From NCBI GenBank assembly GCA_947480815.1, contig CANKEA010000116.1, positions 1-5,183 on the forward strand: 5,183 bases of DNA. The letters run 5' to 3'. Shown here one piece after another: positions 1-5,183 of this stretch. Both the position numbers and the translations under genes were made by a program. Under the pieces are notes generated by a model. It had not been told where the DNA came from. It saw nothing but the letters and a program-made list of their open reading frames with translations, and searched no databases. The stretch's first letter is position 1. The number at the start of each line of letters is the position of its first letter. The stretch is from Caulobacterales bacterium. GTDB lineage: Bacteria; Pseudomonadota; Alphaproteobacteria; Caulobacterales; Caulobacteraceae.

Positions 1-9
1 GTCAGGGGG

Positions 10-291
10 CTAGTGCCTGCCTGTGTCCTGGTAAACACCCGGAGCCAGACGCTCATCTTCATGACCCGTACTGCCCTTGGCCAGCACAAAGCGGCGATCA
101 CAGTAGCCACAGTCGGCCATACCGTCCTCGCCCAGCTCGATCCACACGCGCGGATGGCCCAGCGCTCCGCCTACGCCATCGCAGGCCACGCGGCGCGAAT
201 GCACCTTTATAGTCTCGGATGGCGGCAGGTTATGCACGTCGTCCTTTAGCGCTGGCTTTTGGTCAGAAACGGGTTTGGTCTTGGGGGCCAT
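10..291 (-). CDS. Zinc-finger (zf-CHCC, NDUFS6-like) protein, probable complex I accessory subunit
   Basis: A 93-residue soluble protein with no signal peptide or membrane segment. Residues about 30-72 form a CHCC zinc-finger domain: Cys37 (in VACDG), His46 (in LGHPRVW), and Cys61 and Cys64 (in CGYC, followed by DRRFVL). That spacing is typical of the family containing mitochondrial NDUFS6 and its alphaproteobacterial homologues, where the protein binds zinc and sits on the peripheral arm of NADH:ubiquinone oxidoreductase. The complex I role is inferred from the family; no nuo gene is in the window. The N-terminal 30 residues are polar, lysine- and proline-rich and probably disordered. The start is the only ATG giving the full domain with a short leader; its Shine-Dalgarno is poor. 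It is transcribed divergently from the ABC ATPase gene, with a 109-bp gap. The family call is firm; the function is likely. Confidence 0.88.
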   Translation of the reverse strand: MAPKTKPVSDQKPALKDDVHNLPPSETIKVHSRRVACDGVGGALGHPRVWIELGEDGMADCGYCDRRFVLAKGSTGHEDERLAPGVYQDTGRH

Positions 292-316
292 GTCTCGGCG
301 AGTCCGTATCGATGAA

Positions 317-337
317 GCCCCGCTTGGCGCGCGGGGC
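317..337. repeat. GC-rich inverted repeat in the divergent gap
   Basis: GCCCCGC at 317-323 pairs perfectly with GCGGGGC at 331-337 across a 7-nt loop. It lies in the 109-bp gap between the divergent zinc-finger and ABC ATPase genes. No T-run follows on either strand, so it does not look like an intrinsic terminator. It could be a regulator site, a leader hairpin, or a chance product of high GC. No convincing -35/-10 pair was found beside it. Confidence 0.5.
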
Positions 338-400
338 GAGTGGCCCTACCTATGCGAGGCGAAACCCTTGCCGTCAATTCACAGAGAAGACGCTCCACGC

Positions 401-1342
401 ATGGACCTGCCCGACTACGCTATCGAAGCCCACGGACTGGTGAAAACCTATGCGGCCAAGGGTCCCTCACCAGCCAAGACGGCGCTGAAGGGCATAGACC
501 TGTTGGTACCGCGCGGCTCGATCTTCGGCCTGCTGGGCCCCAATGGGGCGGGCAAGTCCACGTTCATCAATATCTGCTCGGGCATGGTGAAGAAGACCGC
601 CGGAACGATGAAGATCTGGGGCCGCGATATCGACGAGCGCGCGCGCGACGCCCGCGCCGCTATCGGGGAGGTGCCGCAGGAACTGGCCGCCGACGTTTTC
701 TTCACGCCGCGCGAATCGCTGGAAACGCAGGCGGGCTATTACGGCGTGCCTACAGCCGCACGGAAGACCGCCGCCCTGCTGGCGGCGCTGGGCCTCACGG
801 ACAAGGCCAACGCCTATGTGCGCCAGCTCAGCGGCGGCATGAAGCGACGGCTGATGGTAGCCAAGGCTATGGTGCATTCGCCGCCAGTACTGATTCTGGA
901 TGAGCCTACCGCCGGGGTGGACGTCGATCTGCGCCGCCAACTCTGGGAATATGTGGTCGGGCTGAACAAGCAGGGTGTGACCATCGTTCTGACCACACAC
1001 TATCTGGAGGAAGCCCAGGAACTCTGCGACCAGATCGCCATTATCAACCAGGGCGAGGTGGTCGCGTGTGAGCCGACCTCAAGCCTGCTGCGGCGCCTCG
1101 ACACGCGCAATGTGGTGGTGACGCCAGACCAACCGGTGCTGGCCGCCCCCGACCTGCCGGGGTTCGAGACCCGGCTGCGCGGCAAGGACGGCGCTTTCGC
1201 TGTGACCTACCGCACCGGCCAGTCCAGCGTTGAACAGGTCTTGGCTGCGGTGCGGGCGAGCGGGGTACATATCAAGGACATCGCCACCGAGGACCCCAAC
1301 CTGGAAGACGTGTTCCTCAGTTTGACGCGAACAAGGGCCTAG
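401..1342 (+). CDS. ABC transporter ATP-binding protein, YadG-type
   Basis: A 313-residue nucleotide-binding subunit of an ABC-2-type (probably export) transporter. It hydrolyses ATP on the cytoplasmic face of a membrane partner. All motifs are intact: Walker A GPNGAGKST (46-54), Q-loop Gln93 in VPQE, signature LSGGMKRR (143-150), Walker B VLILDEPT (163-170, with Asp167 and Glu168), D-loop AGVD (171-174) and switch His200 in LTTH. A C-terminal domain (about 236-310) ends in EDPNLEDVFLSL, as is usual for this class. Length and motifs such as QAGYYGV and LTTHYLEEA resemble E. coli YadG (about 308 aa, from memory). The reading frame is open back to 275, but that would add 42 residues unlike the family and overlap the divergent gene; ATG 401 places the first beta-strand normally, with a weak AGAGAAGA upstream. 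No permease gene follows; the next gene converges 65 bp later. The substrate cannot be told. Confidence 0.93.
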   Translation: MDLPDYAIEAHGLVKTYAAKGPSPAKTALKGIDLLVPRGSIFGLLGPNGAGKSTFINICSGMVKKTAGTMKIWGRDIDERARDARAAIGEVPQELAADVFFTPRESLETQAGYYGVPTAARKTAALLAALGLTDKANAYVRQLSGGMKRRLMVAKAMVHSPPVLILDEPTAGVDVDLRRQLWEYVVGLNKQGVTIVLTTHYLEEAQELCDQIAIINQGEVVACEPTSSLLRRLDTRNVVVTPDQPVLAAPDLPGFETRLRGKDGAFAVTYRTGQSSVEQVLAAVRASGVHIKDIATEDPNLEDVFLSLTRTRA

Positions 1343-1407
1343 CGTCGCGCCCGGACCACTCGCTCCGTTCTCGACCTTGCGGCTAGCCTGGGATTTGGCC
1401 GCCTAAA

Positions 1408-2313
1408 TCACTGCAATTGCTTGAGGAATTCCAGCACCACGGCGGCGGAGTTGTCCGAGGCCAGGGGATAGAAGGCGGTCGACTGGTTCTTACCGGGGTC
1501 GCCGCCGGCCAGGTCGGAAAGGCTGCGGAAGGCGATGAAGGGCGTGTCGTTGGCGAAGGCGACCTGAGAAACGGCGGCCGTCTCCATATCCAGCACCCGC
1601 GCCTGGAACGCCTGATAGGCCCACTCGCGGACCTCCTTGTTATCGACAAAGGCGGCACCGGAGACGCCGTTGCCACCGACCACCACCTTGGGCGCCTTGA
1701 GCAGGCAGACTTTGGCGCGGCAGCGGTCGAGCGTCACCTTGTCGGCGACCGTCCGGGCAACGGTCAGCATCTTGGGATCAGCCGGAAACCAGAAGCGGCG
1801 GTCAGGCTTATCGTGGCCGCGCGGTACAGCGACGGCGTTGGGGAACATGAAGCCGAGGTTCGGGTAGGGCGAAGGCGGGCGGTCGCTATCGGAGAAGGCA
1901 AAGCCCTTGTCGGTCTGCCGCGCCATGGTGACTTCCAGATACTGGCCCCACTGCTCGGCCACGACCACGTCGCCCACGTCGAGATTGGGGTCGACCCCGC
2001 CGGCCACGCCGGAAAACACAATCCTGTCGATGTTGAAATGGTCCAGCGCCAGCTGGCTCGACATGGCGGCGTTGACCATGGAAACGCCGCTCATGAACAG
2101 AACGACCTGCTTGCCGGCCAGGATTCCGCTCAAAAAGATCACGCCGTTGATGACCGTCTCGCTGCGGTCTTCTAAGCGCGCCGAAAGCACGGCGATCTCG
2201 GGCGGAAACGCGGTGATCACCGCGATTCGCGGCGTCGTGTCCTTGGTCTGCGCCATCACCACGGGGGGGAGGGCGAGAACAATCAAGGCGATCAGGCAAG
2301 TAAGGCGGCGCAT
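1408..2313 (-). CDS. Secreted nucleoside phosphorylase/nucleosidase-family protein (MTAN-like)
   Basis: A 301-residue protein of the PNP/UDP phosphorylase superfamily, closest in motifs to 5'-methylthioadenosine/S-adenosylhomocysteine nucleosidases, which cleave the N-glycosidic bond of purine nucleosides. A Sec signal peptide is clear (MRR, then a hydrophobic stretch, cut predicted after VMA at about 21), so it should act in the periplasm, unlike cytosolic MTANs. Visible motifs: AFPPE (35-39, Glu39 matching the N-terminal catalytic Glu), GVAGGVDP (102-109), GVSGAAFVDN (216-225), DMETAA (242-247, Glu244 in the ribose-binding position) and RSLSD (263-267, Asp267 matching the catalytic Asp). 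It is about 70 residues longer than E. coli MTAN, through the signal peptide and an insertion at about 135-178. The mature protein has only two cysteines, Cys198 and Cys203, a possible disulfide. The C-terminal half recalls plant bark-storage-type proteins. The start has a good GGAGAG. It diverges from the NUP/permease operon. Family firm; substrate and hydrolysis versus phosphorolysis unknown. Confidence 0.87.
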   Translation of the reverse strand: MRRLTCLIALIVLALPPVVMAQTKDTTPRIAVITAFPPEIAVLSARLEDRSETVINGVIFLSGILAGKQVVLFMSGVSMVNAAMSSQLALDHFNIDRIVFSGVAGGVDPNLDVGDVVVAEQWGQYLEVTMARQTDKGFAFSDSDRPPSPYPNLGFMFPNAVAVPRGHDKPDRRFWFPADPKMLTVARTVADKVTLDRCRAKVCLLKAPKVVVGGNGVSGAAFVDNKEVREWAYQAFQARVLDMETAAVSQVAFANDTPFIAFRSLSDLAGGDPGKNQSTAFYPLASDNSAAVVLEFLKQLQ

Positions 2314-2316
2314 GGG

Positions 2317-2322
2317 CTCTCC
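2317..2322 (-). promoter_or_regulatory. Ribosome binding site of the secreted nucleosidase-family gene
   Basis: On the minus strand GGAGAG lies 3 nt before the ATG at 2313. It is the clearest Shine-Dalgarno in the window, and it supports the start that carries the signal peptide. Confidence 0.65.
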
Positions 2323-2346
2323 GAAAGACTGGTGGTTAGCTTAAGG

Positions 2347-2371
2347 TTTTGCGGCGCGCGCCGCCGCGAAA
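2347..2371. repeat. 25-nt inverted repeat in the divergent control region
   Basis: TTTTGCGGCG (2347-2356) and CGCCGCGAAA (2362-2371) form a 10-bp dyad with a single T-G wobble around a 5-nt centre. Inside it lies a perfect 14-nt palindrome at 2351-2364. It sits in the 148-bp gap between two divergent genes that both appear to act on purine nucleosides, 34 bp from one start and about 90 bp from the other. There is no T-run after it, so a terminator is unlikely. A binding site for a dimeric regulator shared by both transcripts is the attractive reading, but no recognised operator consensus is present and GC bias makes short palindromes common. Confidence 0.5.
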
Positions 2372-2461
2372 TTCCGCACCGCACAGCCATAGACCGCAAT
2401 CCGTGTGGCGATTGGGCACCTGCTCTTGCGTACCGGCTGGGCTTGGGGTCGGATGAGTCTC

Positions 2462-3466
2462 ATGAAACGCTTTATCCTTGGCCTCTTGGCCGCCGTCCTG
2501 CTCGCCGCGCCCGCCTTTGCGGTCCCCATTCCGATAAAGGTGGTGATCCTGACCACCTTCCCAGGCGAGTTCAAAGCCTTTGCGGCGCGCATGCCGTTGA
2601 CCGAAACCGTCACGGCACCAGGAATCGAAATGCCGGTGCACTATTCTAAGAACGGCGTGCTGGGCGTGGTGGCTGGCATGCGCGGCCGCCCCCGTGAGAG
2701 CGTCGCCGCTCTGATCAGTAGCGGCCAGTTCGACGTATCCCATGCCTACTGGATTGTGGCCGGCATCGCCGGGGTCGATCCGCGCGTGGCCTCGATCGGC
2801 AGCGCCGCCTGGGCCCGCTATGTGGTCGATGCCGACGTCACCTACGAGATGGATGATCGCGAGATCCCCGCCGGATGGCCCTACGGCATCTATTCCTTGA
2901 AGACCACAGAGCCGAATAAGAAGGGGTCGGCCGAGGGTTCAAGTGGCATGGTTTGGAAGCTGGATGAAGGCCTGCTCGACTGGGCCTACACCCTGACCAA
3001 GTCGGTGACGCTCGACGACAACCCAAATCTGGCTAAGGCGCGGGCGGGCTATGCCAGCGAGCCAATGGCCCTGAAGCCGCCGTTCGTGCTGATCGGCGAC
3101 GATCTCGGCACCCAGAGGTTCTGGCATGGCGAGCGGCGCACCCAGTGGGCCCGCGACTGGGTCAAACTGTGGACCGACGGTGCCGGCACCTTTGTGATGA
3201 GCGAGTGCGAAGACCACGGCATCATGGATGTGCTGACGATCTATGGCGCACAGGGCAAGGTCGATCCCCGACGCGCGCTGATCCTGCGCACCGGCAGCAA
3301 CTATACCCGTGAGGCAGACGGGGTCGATCCAGTGCTGCGCGACTTCGCCTATGGCGGCGCCGAGGCGGCGTTCGAAGCTGCCTATCGCGTCAGTGCTCCG
3401 GTGGTTGATGCCCTGGTCAAGGGCTGGGACCGCTATGCAGCCACCCTGCCACAGGGCAAGCTTTAG
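2462..3466 (+). CDS. Secreted NUP-family protein ('purine nucleoside permease'), probable phosphorylase-fold enzyme or nucleoside-binding protein
   Basis: A 334-residue protein matching the NUP family, named after a Candida albicans purine nucleoside permease. The N-terminus is a Sec signal peptide (MKRF, hydrophobic core, cut predicted after AFA at 20). No further membrane segment is visible, so it cannot itself be a channel; I expect a soluble periplasmic protein. Its motifs follow the order of the phosphorylase/nucleosidase fold: TTFPGEF (31-37, Glu36), GIAGVDP (101-107), VTYEMDD (126-132), GDDLGTQRFWHG (212-223), MSECEDHG (246-253) and RTGSN (276-280). Asn280 occupies the place where MTAN-type enzymes have a catalytic Asp. 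Start choice: the frame is open from 2405, but ATG 2462 gives a standard signal peptide; ATG 2453, preceded by GGGG, is a near-equal alternative that adds three residues. The next gene, a purine permease, starts 21 bp after the stop, so they are probably co-transcribed. Family call strong; whether it binds, cleaves or helps transport nucleosides is unresolved. Confidence 0.87.
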   Translation: MKRFILGLLAAVLLAAPAFAVPIPIKVVILTTFPGEFKAFAARMPLTETVTAPGIEMPVHYSKNGVLGVVAGMRGRPRESVAALISSGQFDVSHAYWIVAGIAGVDPRVASIGSAAWARYVVDADVTYEMDDREIPAGWPYGIYSLKTTEPNKKGSAEGSSGMVWKLDEGLLDWAYTLTKSVTLDDNPNLAKARAGYASEPMALKPPFVLIGDDLGTQRFWHGERRTQWARDWVKLWTDGAGTFVMSECEDHGIMDVLTIYGAQGKVDPRRALILRTGSNYTREADGVDPVLRDFAYGGAEAAFEAAYRVSAPVVDALVKGWDRYAATLPQGKL

Positions 3467-3475
3467 GTCGGAGCT

Positions 3476-3485
3476 GGGGGCAGAG
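3476..3485 (+). promoter_or_regulatory. Ribosome binding region of the purine permease gene
   Basis: A purine-rich run (GGGGGCAGAG) lies 2-11 nt before ATG 3488. It also overlaps a GTG at 3485, which would add one residue. The ATG is preferred because its distance from the G-run is more normal. A further GGAG at 3470-3473 is too distant to favour either start. Confidence 0.45.
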
Positions 3486-3487
3486 TG

Positions 3488-4804
3488 ATGCTGGAAAAAT
3501 TGTTTGGGCTGAAGGCCCATGGCACCTCGGTGCGTGTTGAGGCTATGGCGGGGGTCACCACCTTCCTGACCATGGCATATATCATTGTGGTCAACCCCTC
3601 GATCCTGGGCGAGGCCGGAGTGCCCGTCGCGGCGGCGGCGGCGGCCACCTGCCTGTCGGCGGGAATTGGCTGTCTGCTGATGGCCTTCATCGCCAACTAT
3701 CCGATCGCCCTGGCGCCCGGCATGGGGCTCAACGCCTATTTCACCTACACGGTGGTGATCGGCATGCATGTGCCGTGGCAGACGGCGCTGGGCTGCGTGT
3801 TCATCTCGGGCGTCGCCTTCTTGTTGCTCACCGCCGCGGGCATTCGTCAGCTGATCGTGCGCTCAATCCCCAAGCCCCTCTTGGCCGCAACCGCCGCCGG
3901 AATCGGACTGTTCATCGCCTTCATCGGCCTGAAAGACGCCGGACTGGTGGTTTCCAACCCCGCCACCACCGTGGCCCTGGGCAATCTGCAATCCCCCACT
4001 GCCTTGCTGGCCCTGGCGGGTCTGGTTTTGATCGCTGCCCTGCAGGCCCGCAAGATTAAGGGGGCCATGCTGATCGGCATCATCGTCATCAGTATCGCTG
4101 GCTATAGCCTGGGCATGACCCACTGGAGCGGCTGGACCTTCGGGCTATCCGCCATGGCCCAGACTGCCTTTAAACTCGATATTCCGAGCGCCTTCCACCT
4201 GGGCGGATCGTTCGGCTGGTCGCTGCTGGAGATCATCTTTGTGTTTCTATTTGTCGACCTGTTCGACAACGTCGGCACCCTGGCCGCCTTGACCAAGCGG
4301 GCGGGCCTGCAGGAGCCAGATGGCACCATCCCACGCCTGGACCGCATCCTTTACGCCGACGCCGCCGCCACCGTGGTTGGGTCGGTCGCGGGCACCAGCA
4401 CGGTGACCAGCTATATCGAGAGCGCCTCGGGCGTTTCCGTCGGCGGGCGCACCGGCCTGACCGCAGCGGTCACCGGCCTGCTGTTCCTGTTGGCGTTGTT
4501 CGTTGCGCCCCTGGCCGGTCTGGTACCCTCGGCGGCGACCGCGCCGGCCTTGATCCTGGTCGGATCTATGATGGTGGGGGCCCTGTGCGAGATCGACTGG
4601 GGCGAGCCGCTCGAAGCCTTACCGGCCTTCCTTACCGTGGTGATGATCCCCCTGACGTTCTCTATCGCCAACGGCCTGGCGTTTGGGATCACCGCCTATG
4701 CCATTTTGAAAATCGTCACCGGCAAGGCGCAGAAGACGGACTGGATGCTGTTCGTCCTCGGTGCCCTGTTCGTGGCGCGCTTCGTCTATCTGGCTGCCGC
4801 CTAG
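3488..4804 (+). CDS. NCS2-family purine base permease, AzgA/PbuG-type
   Basis: A 438-residue polytopic inner-membrane protein with hydrophobic segments from about residue 21 to the C-terminus, consistent with the 12-14 helices of this family. Members import adenine, guanine or hypoxanthine with protons. Diagnostic stretches: TTFLTMAYIIVVNPSIL (24-40), NYPIALAPGMGLNAYF (70-85), FVDLFDNVGTL (255-265), STVTSYIESASGVSVGGRTG (304-323) and SIANGLAFGI (392-401). These place it in the AzgA/PbuG branch rather than the UraA/xanthine branch; which purine it prefers cannot be read from the sequence. Length is normal. An alanine run (48-53) replaces a more varied stretch. It starts 21 bp after the NUP-family stop, with no terminator between, so the pair is likely one operon: nucleoside handling outside, base uptake through this protein. 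A GTG at 3485 is an alternative start. Confidence 0.93.
   Translation: MLEKLFGLKAHGTSVRVEAMAGVTTFLTMAYIIVVNPSILGEAGVPVAAAAAATCLSAGIGCLLMAFIANYPIALAPGMGLNAYFTYTVVIGMHVPWQTALGCVFISGVAFLLLTAAGIRQLIVRSIPKPLLAATAAGIGLFIAFIGLKDAGLVVSNPATTVALGNLQSPTALLALAGLVLIAALQARKIKGAMLIGIIVISIAGYSLGMTHWSGWTFGLSAMAQTAFKLDIPSAFHLGGSFGWSLLEIIFVFLFVDLFDNVGTLAALTKRAGLQEPDGTIPRLDRILYADAAATVVGSVAGTSTVTSYIESASGVSVGGRTGLTAAVTGLLFLLALFVAPLAGLVPSAATAPALILVGSMMVGALCEIDWGEPLEALPAFLTVVMIPLTFSIANGLAFGITAYAILKIVTGKAQKTDWMLFVLGALFVARFVYLAAA
3629..3643 (+). repeat. (GCG)5 trinucleotide tract inside the purine permease gene
   Basis: Five tandem GCG codons followed by GCC encode Ala48-Ala53 of the permease, between the first and second conserved motifs. 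A change in copy number would stay in frame. The tract may only reflect GC-rich alanine codon use. Confidence 0.7.
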
Positions 4805-4814
4805 GCTCCGGCCG

Positions 4815-4836
4815 CTGAACGCGATTGTCTGAACGC
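4815..4836 (+). repeat. Short direct repeat just after the purine permease gene
   Basis: CTGAACGC occurs at 4815-4822 and again at 4829-4836, a 14-nt period. TAATTTTT follows at 4837-4844. Only a 3-bp GCG/CGC stem can form in front of the T-run, so a classical intrinsic terminator is not supported, although this is where the operon's transcript would be expected to end. Confidence 0.4.
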
Positions 4837-5075
4837 TAATTTTTCGGCAATGGGGACATCGCAGGCCTCGCACGATCTGAGCAAGATCGAGGCGTCGAAG
4901 GTCGACGCCACAGGCGTGATGGACCGCTCCCAATGGGGCTTCACTGGCCAGCCGGGCGATGGCTACGATGTTCACTTCCTGTCAACATGGCGGGAGCGGC
5001 GAACTGACGCCGCACATCAATTGCGCGCGCCCATTTGCGAAGACCGGGGGCTTGGGCTAGACACCCGCCTCTGCC

Positions 5076-5096
5076 CAGGAGCAATCGCCGCTCCTG
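5076..5096. repeat. Inverted repeat immediately upstream of the tRNA gene
   Basis: CAGGAGC (5076-5082) pairs perfectly with GCTCCTG (5090-5096) around a 7-nt loop, ending 6 nt before the tRNA's first base. If transcribed, it would form a hairpin in the tRNA 5' leader, close to the RNase P cleavage site. No T-run follows, so a terminator is unlikely. Confidence 0.5.
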
Positions 5097-5102
5097 CCAA
5101 GG

Positions 5103-5179
5103 GCACCCGTAGCTCAGCTGGATAGAGCGTTGCCCTCCGAAGGCAAAGGTCACACGTTCGAATCGTGTCGGGTGCGCCA
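5103..5179 (+). tRNA. tRNA-Arg (anticodon CCG)
   Basis: A complete 77-nt cloverleaf that decodes the arginine codon CGG. The acceptor stem GCACCCG (5103-5109) pairs perfectly with CGGGTGC (5169-5175). The D stem is GCTC/GAGC (5112-5115, 5125-5128). The anticodon stem TTGCC/GGCAA (5130-5134, 5142-5146) encloses the loop CTCCGAA, with anticodon CCG at 5137-5139. The T stem ACACG/CGTGT (5152-5156, 5164-5168) encloses TTCGAAT. The discriminator is G5176 and CCA is encoded at 5177-5179. The variable loop is short (5 nt). No stem has a mismatch, so it appears functional. Confidence 0.97.
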
Positions 5180-5183
5180 ATAA

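Larger units (their letters stand above)
4805..5102. other. Intergenic region without a supported gene
   Basis: These 298 bases separate the purine permease from the tRNA. A 91-codon frame (4850-5125, plus) is open but runs 23 nt into the tRNA, has no clear ribosome binding site (only AATTTTTCGGCA precedes it), and its product resembles no family I know. The opposite strand holds frames that overlap the permease or the tRNA. The region contains a direct repeat, a short T-run at 4841-4844 that may help end the operon, and a hairpin next to the tRNA. I could not find a convincing promoter. Confidence 0.6.

Noticed and set aside
275..400. 42-codon N-terminal extension of the ABC ATPase
   Set aside because: It would overlap the divergent zinc-finger gene and add residues unlike the family; ATG 401 gives a standard N-terminus.
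1379..1402. Possible bidirectional terminator between the convergent ABC ATPase and nucleosidase-family genes (GCGGC pairing with GCCGC)
   Set aside because: The stem is only 5 bp plus a wobble with a 12-nt loop, and no T-run follows on either strand.
1417..2175. 252-codon plus-strand frame antisense to the secreted nucleosidase-family gene
   Set aside because: It lies wholly inside a well-supported gene on the other strand; long antisense frames are common at this GC content and the product shows no domain.
2405..2461. 19-codon N-terminal extension of the NUP-family protein
   Set aside because: It would bury the signal peptide behind a non-typical leader; starts at 2453 or 2462 fit a secreted protein.
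2939..3769. 276-codon minus-strand frame across the NUP-family and purine permease genes
   Set aside because: It overlaps two recognised genes, and its His/Gln/Arg-rich product is typical of antisense frames in GC-rich DNA.
5052..5080. Possible tRNA promoter starting with TTGGGC
   Set aside because: No acceptable -10 element lies at the expected distance.
4850..5125. 91-codon plus-strand frame between the purine permease and the tRNA
   Set aside because: It runs 23 nt into the tRNA, lacks a ribosome binding site and resembles no known family.
4941..5180. 79-codon minus-strand frame ending over the tRNA, product beginning [16 protein letters not shown]
   Set aside because: This is the well-known spurious antisense translation of a tRNA gene; the tRNA cloverleaf explains the sequence.

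Overview
This 5.2 kb, GC-rich window looks like a chromosomal segment of an alphaproteobacterium. The evidence is a short NDUFS6-like zinc-finger protein of the kind that accompanies complex I in that class, GC-rich codon use, and weak Shine-Dalgarno sequences. Caulobacterales or a nearby order is my guess; nothing in the window proves it. I see no insertion sequence, phage gene or CRISPR array.

Layout, left to right. A small zinc-finger gene (10-291, minus) diverges from a YadG-type ABC transporter ATPase (401-1342, plus), with a GC-rich hairpin between them. The ATPase has no membrane partner in the window. A convergent 65-bp gap leads to a secreted nucleoside phosphorylase/nucleosidase-family protein (1408-2313, minus). 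From a shared 148-bp divergent control region, which carries a 25-nt inverted repeat, an operon of two genes runs the other way: a secreted protein of the 'purine nucleoside permease' (NUP) family (2462-3466) and, 21 bp later, an AzgA/NCS2-type purine base permease (3488-4804). A region of about 300 bp with no convincing gene follows, and the window ends in a complete tRNA-Arg(CCG) with encoded CCA (5103-5179).

The most interesting unit is 1408-4804. Both secreted proteins appear to share the phosphorylase/nucleosidase fold: the same motifs occur in the same order, and the NUP-family protein has no membrane segments after its signal peptide. I infer a periplasmic purine-nucleoside salvage module. 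Nucleosides would be cleaved outside the inner membrane by one or both secreted proteins, and the freed purine base would be imported by the AzgA-type permease. The name 'permease' for the NUP-family member is probably misleading here. The families are recognised from sequence motifs; the shared pathway is inference from gene order.
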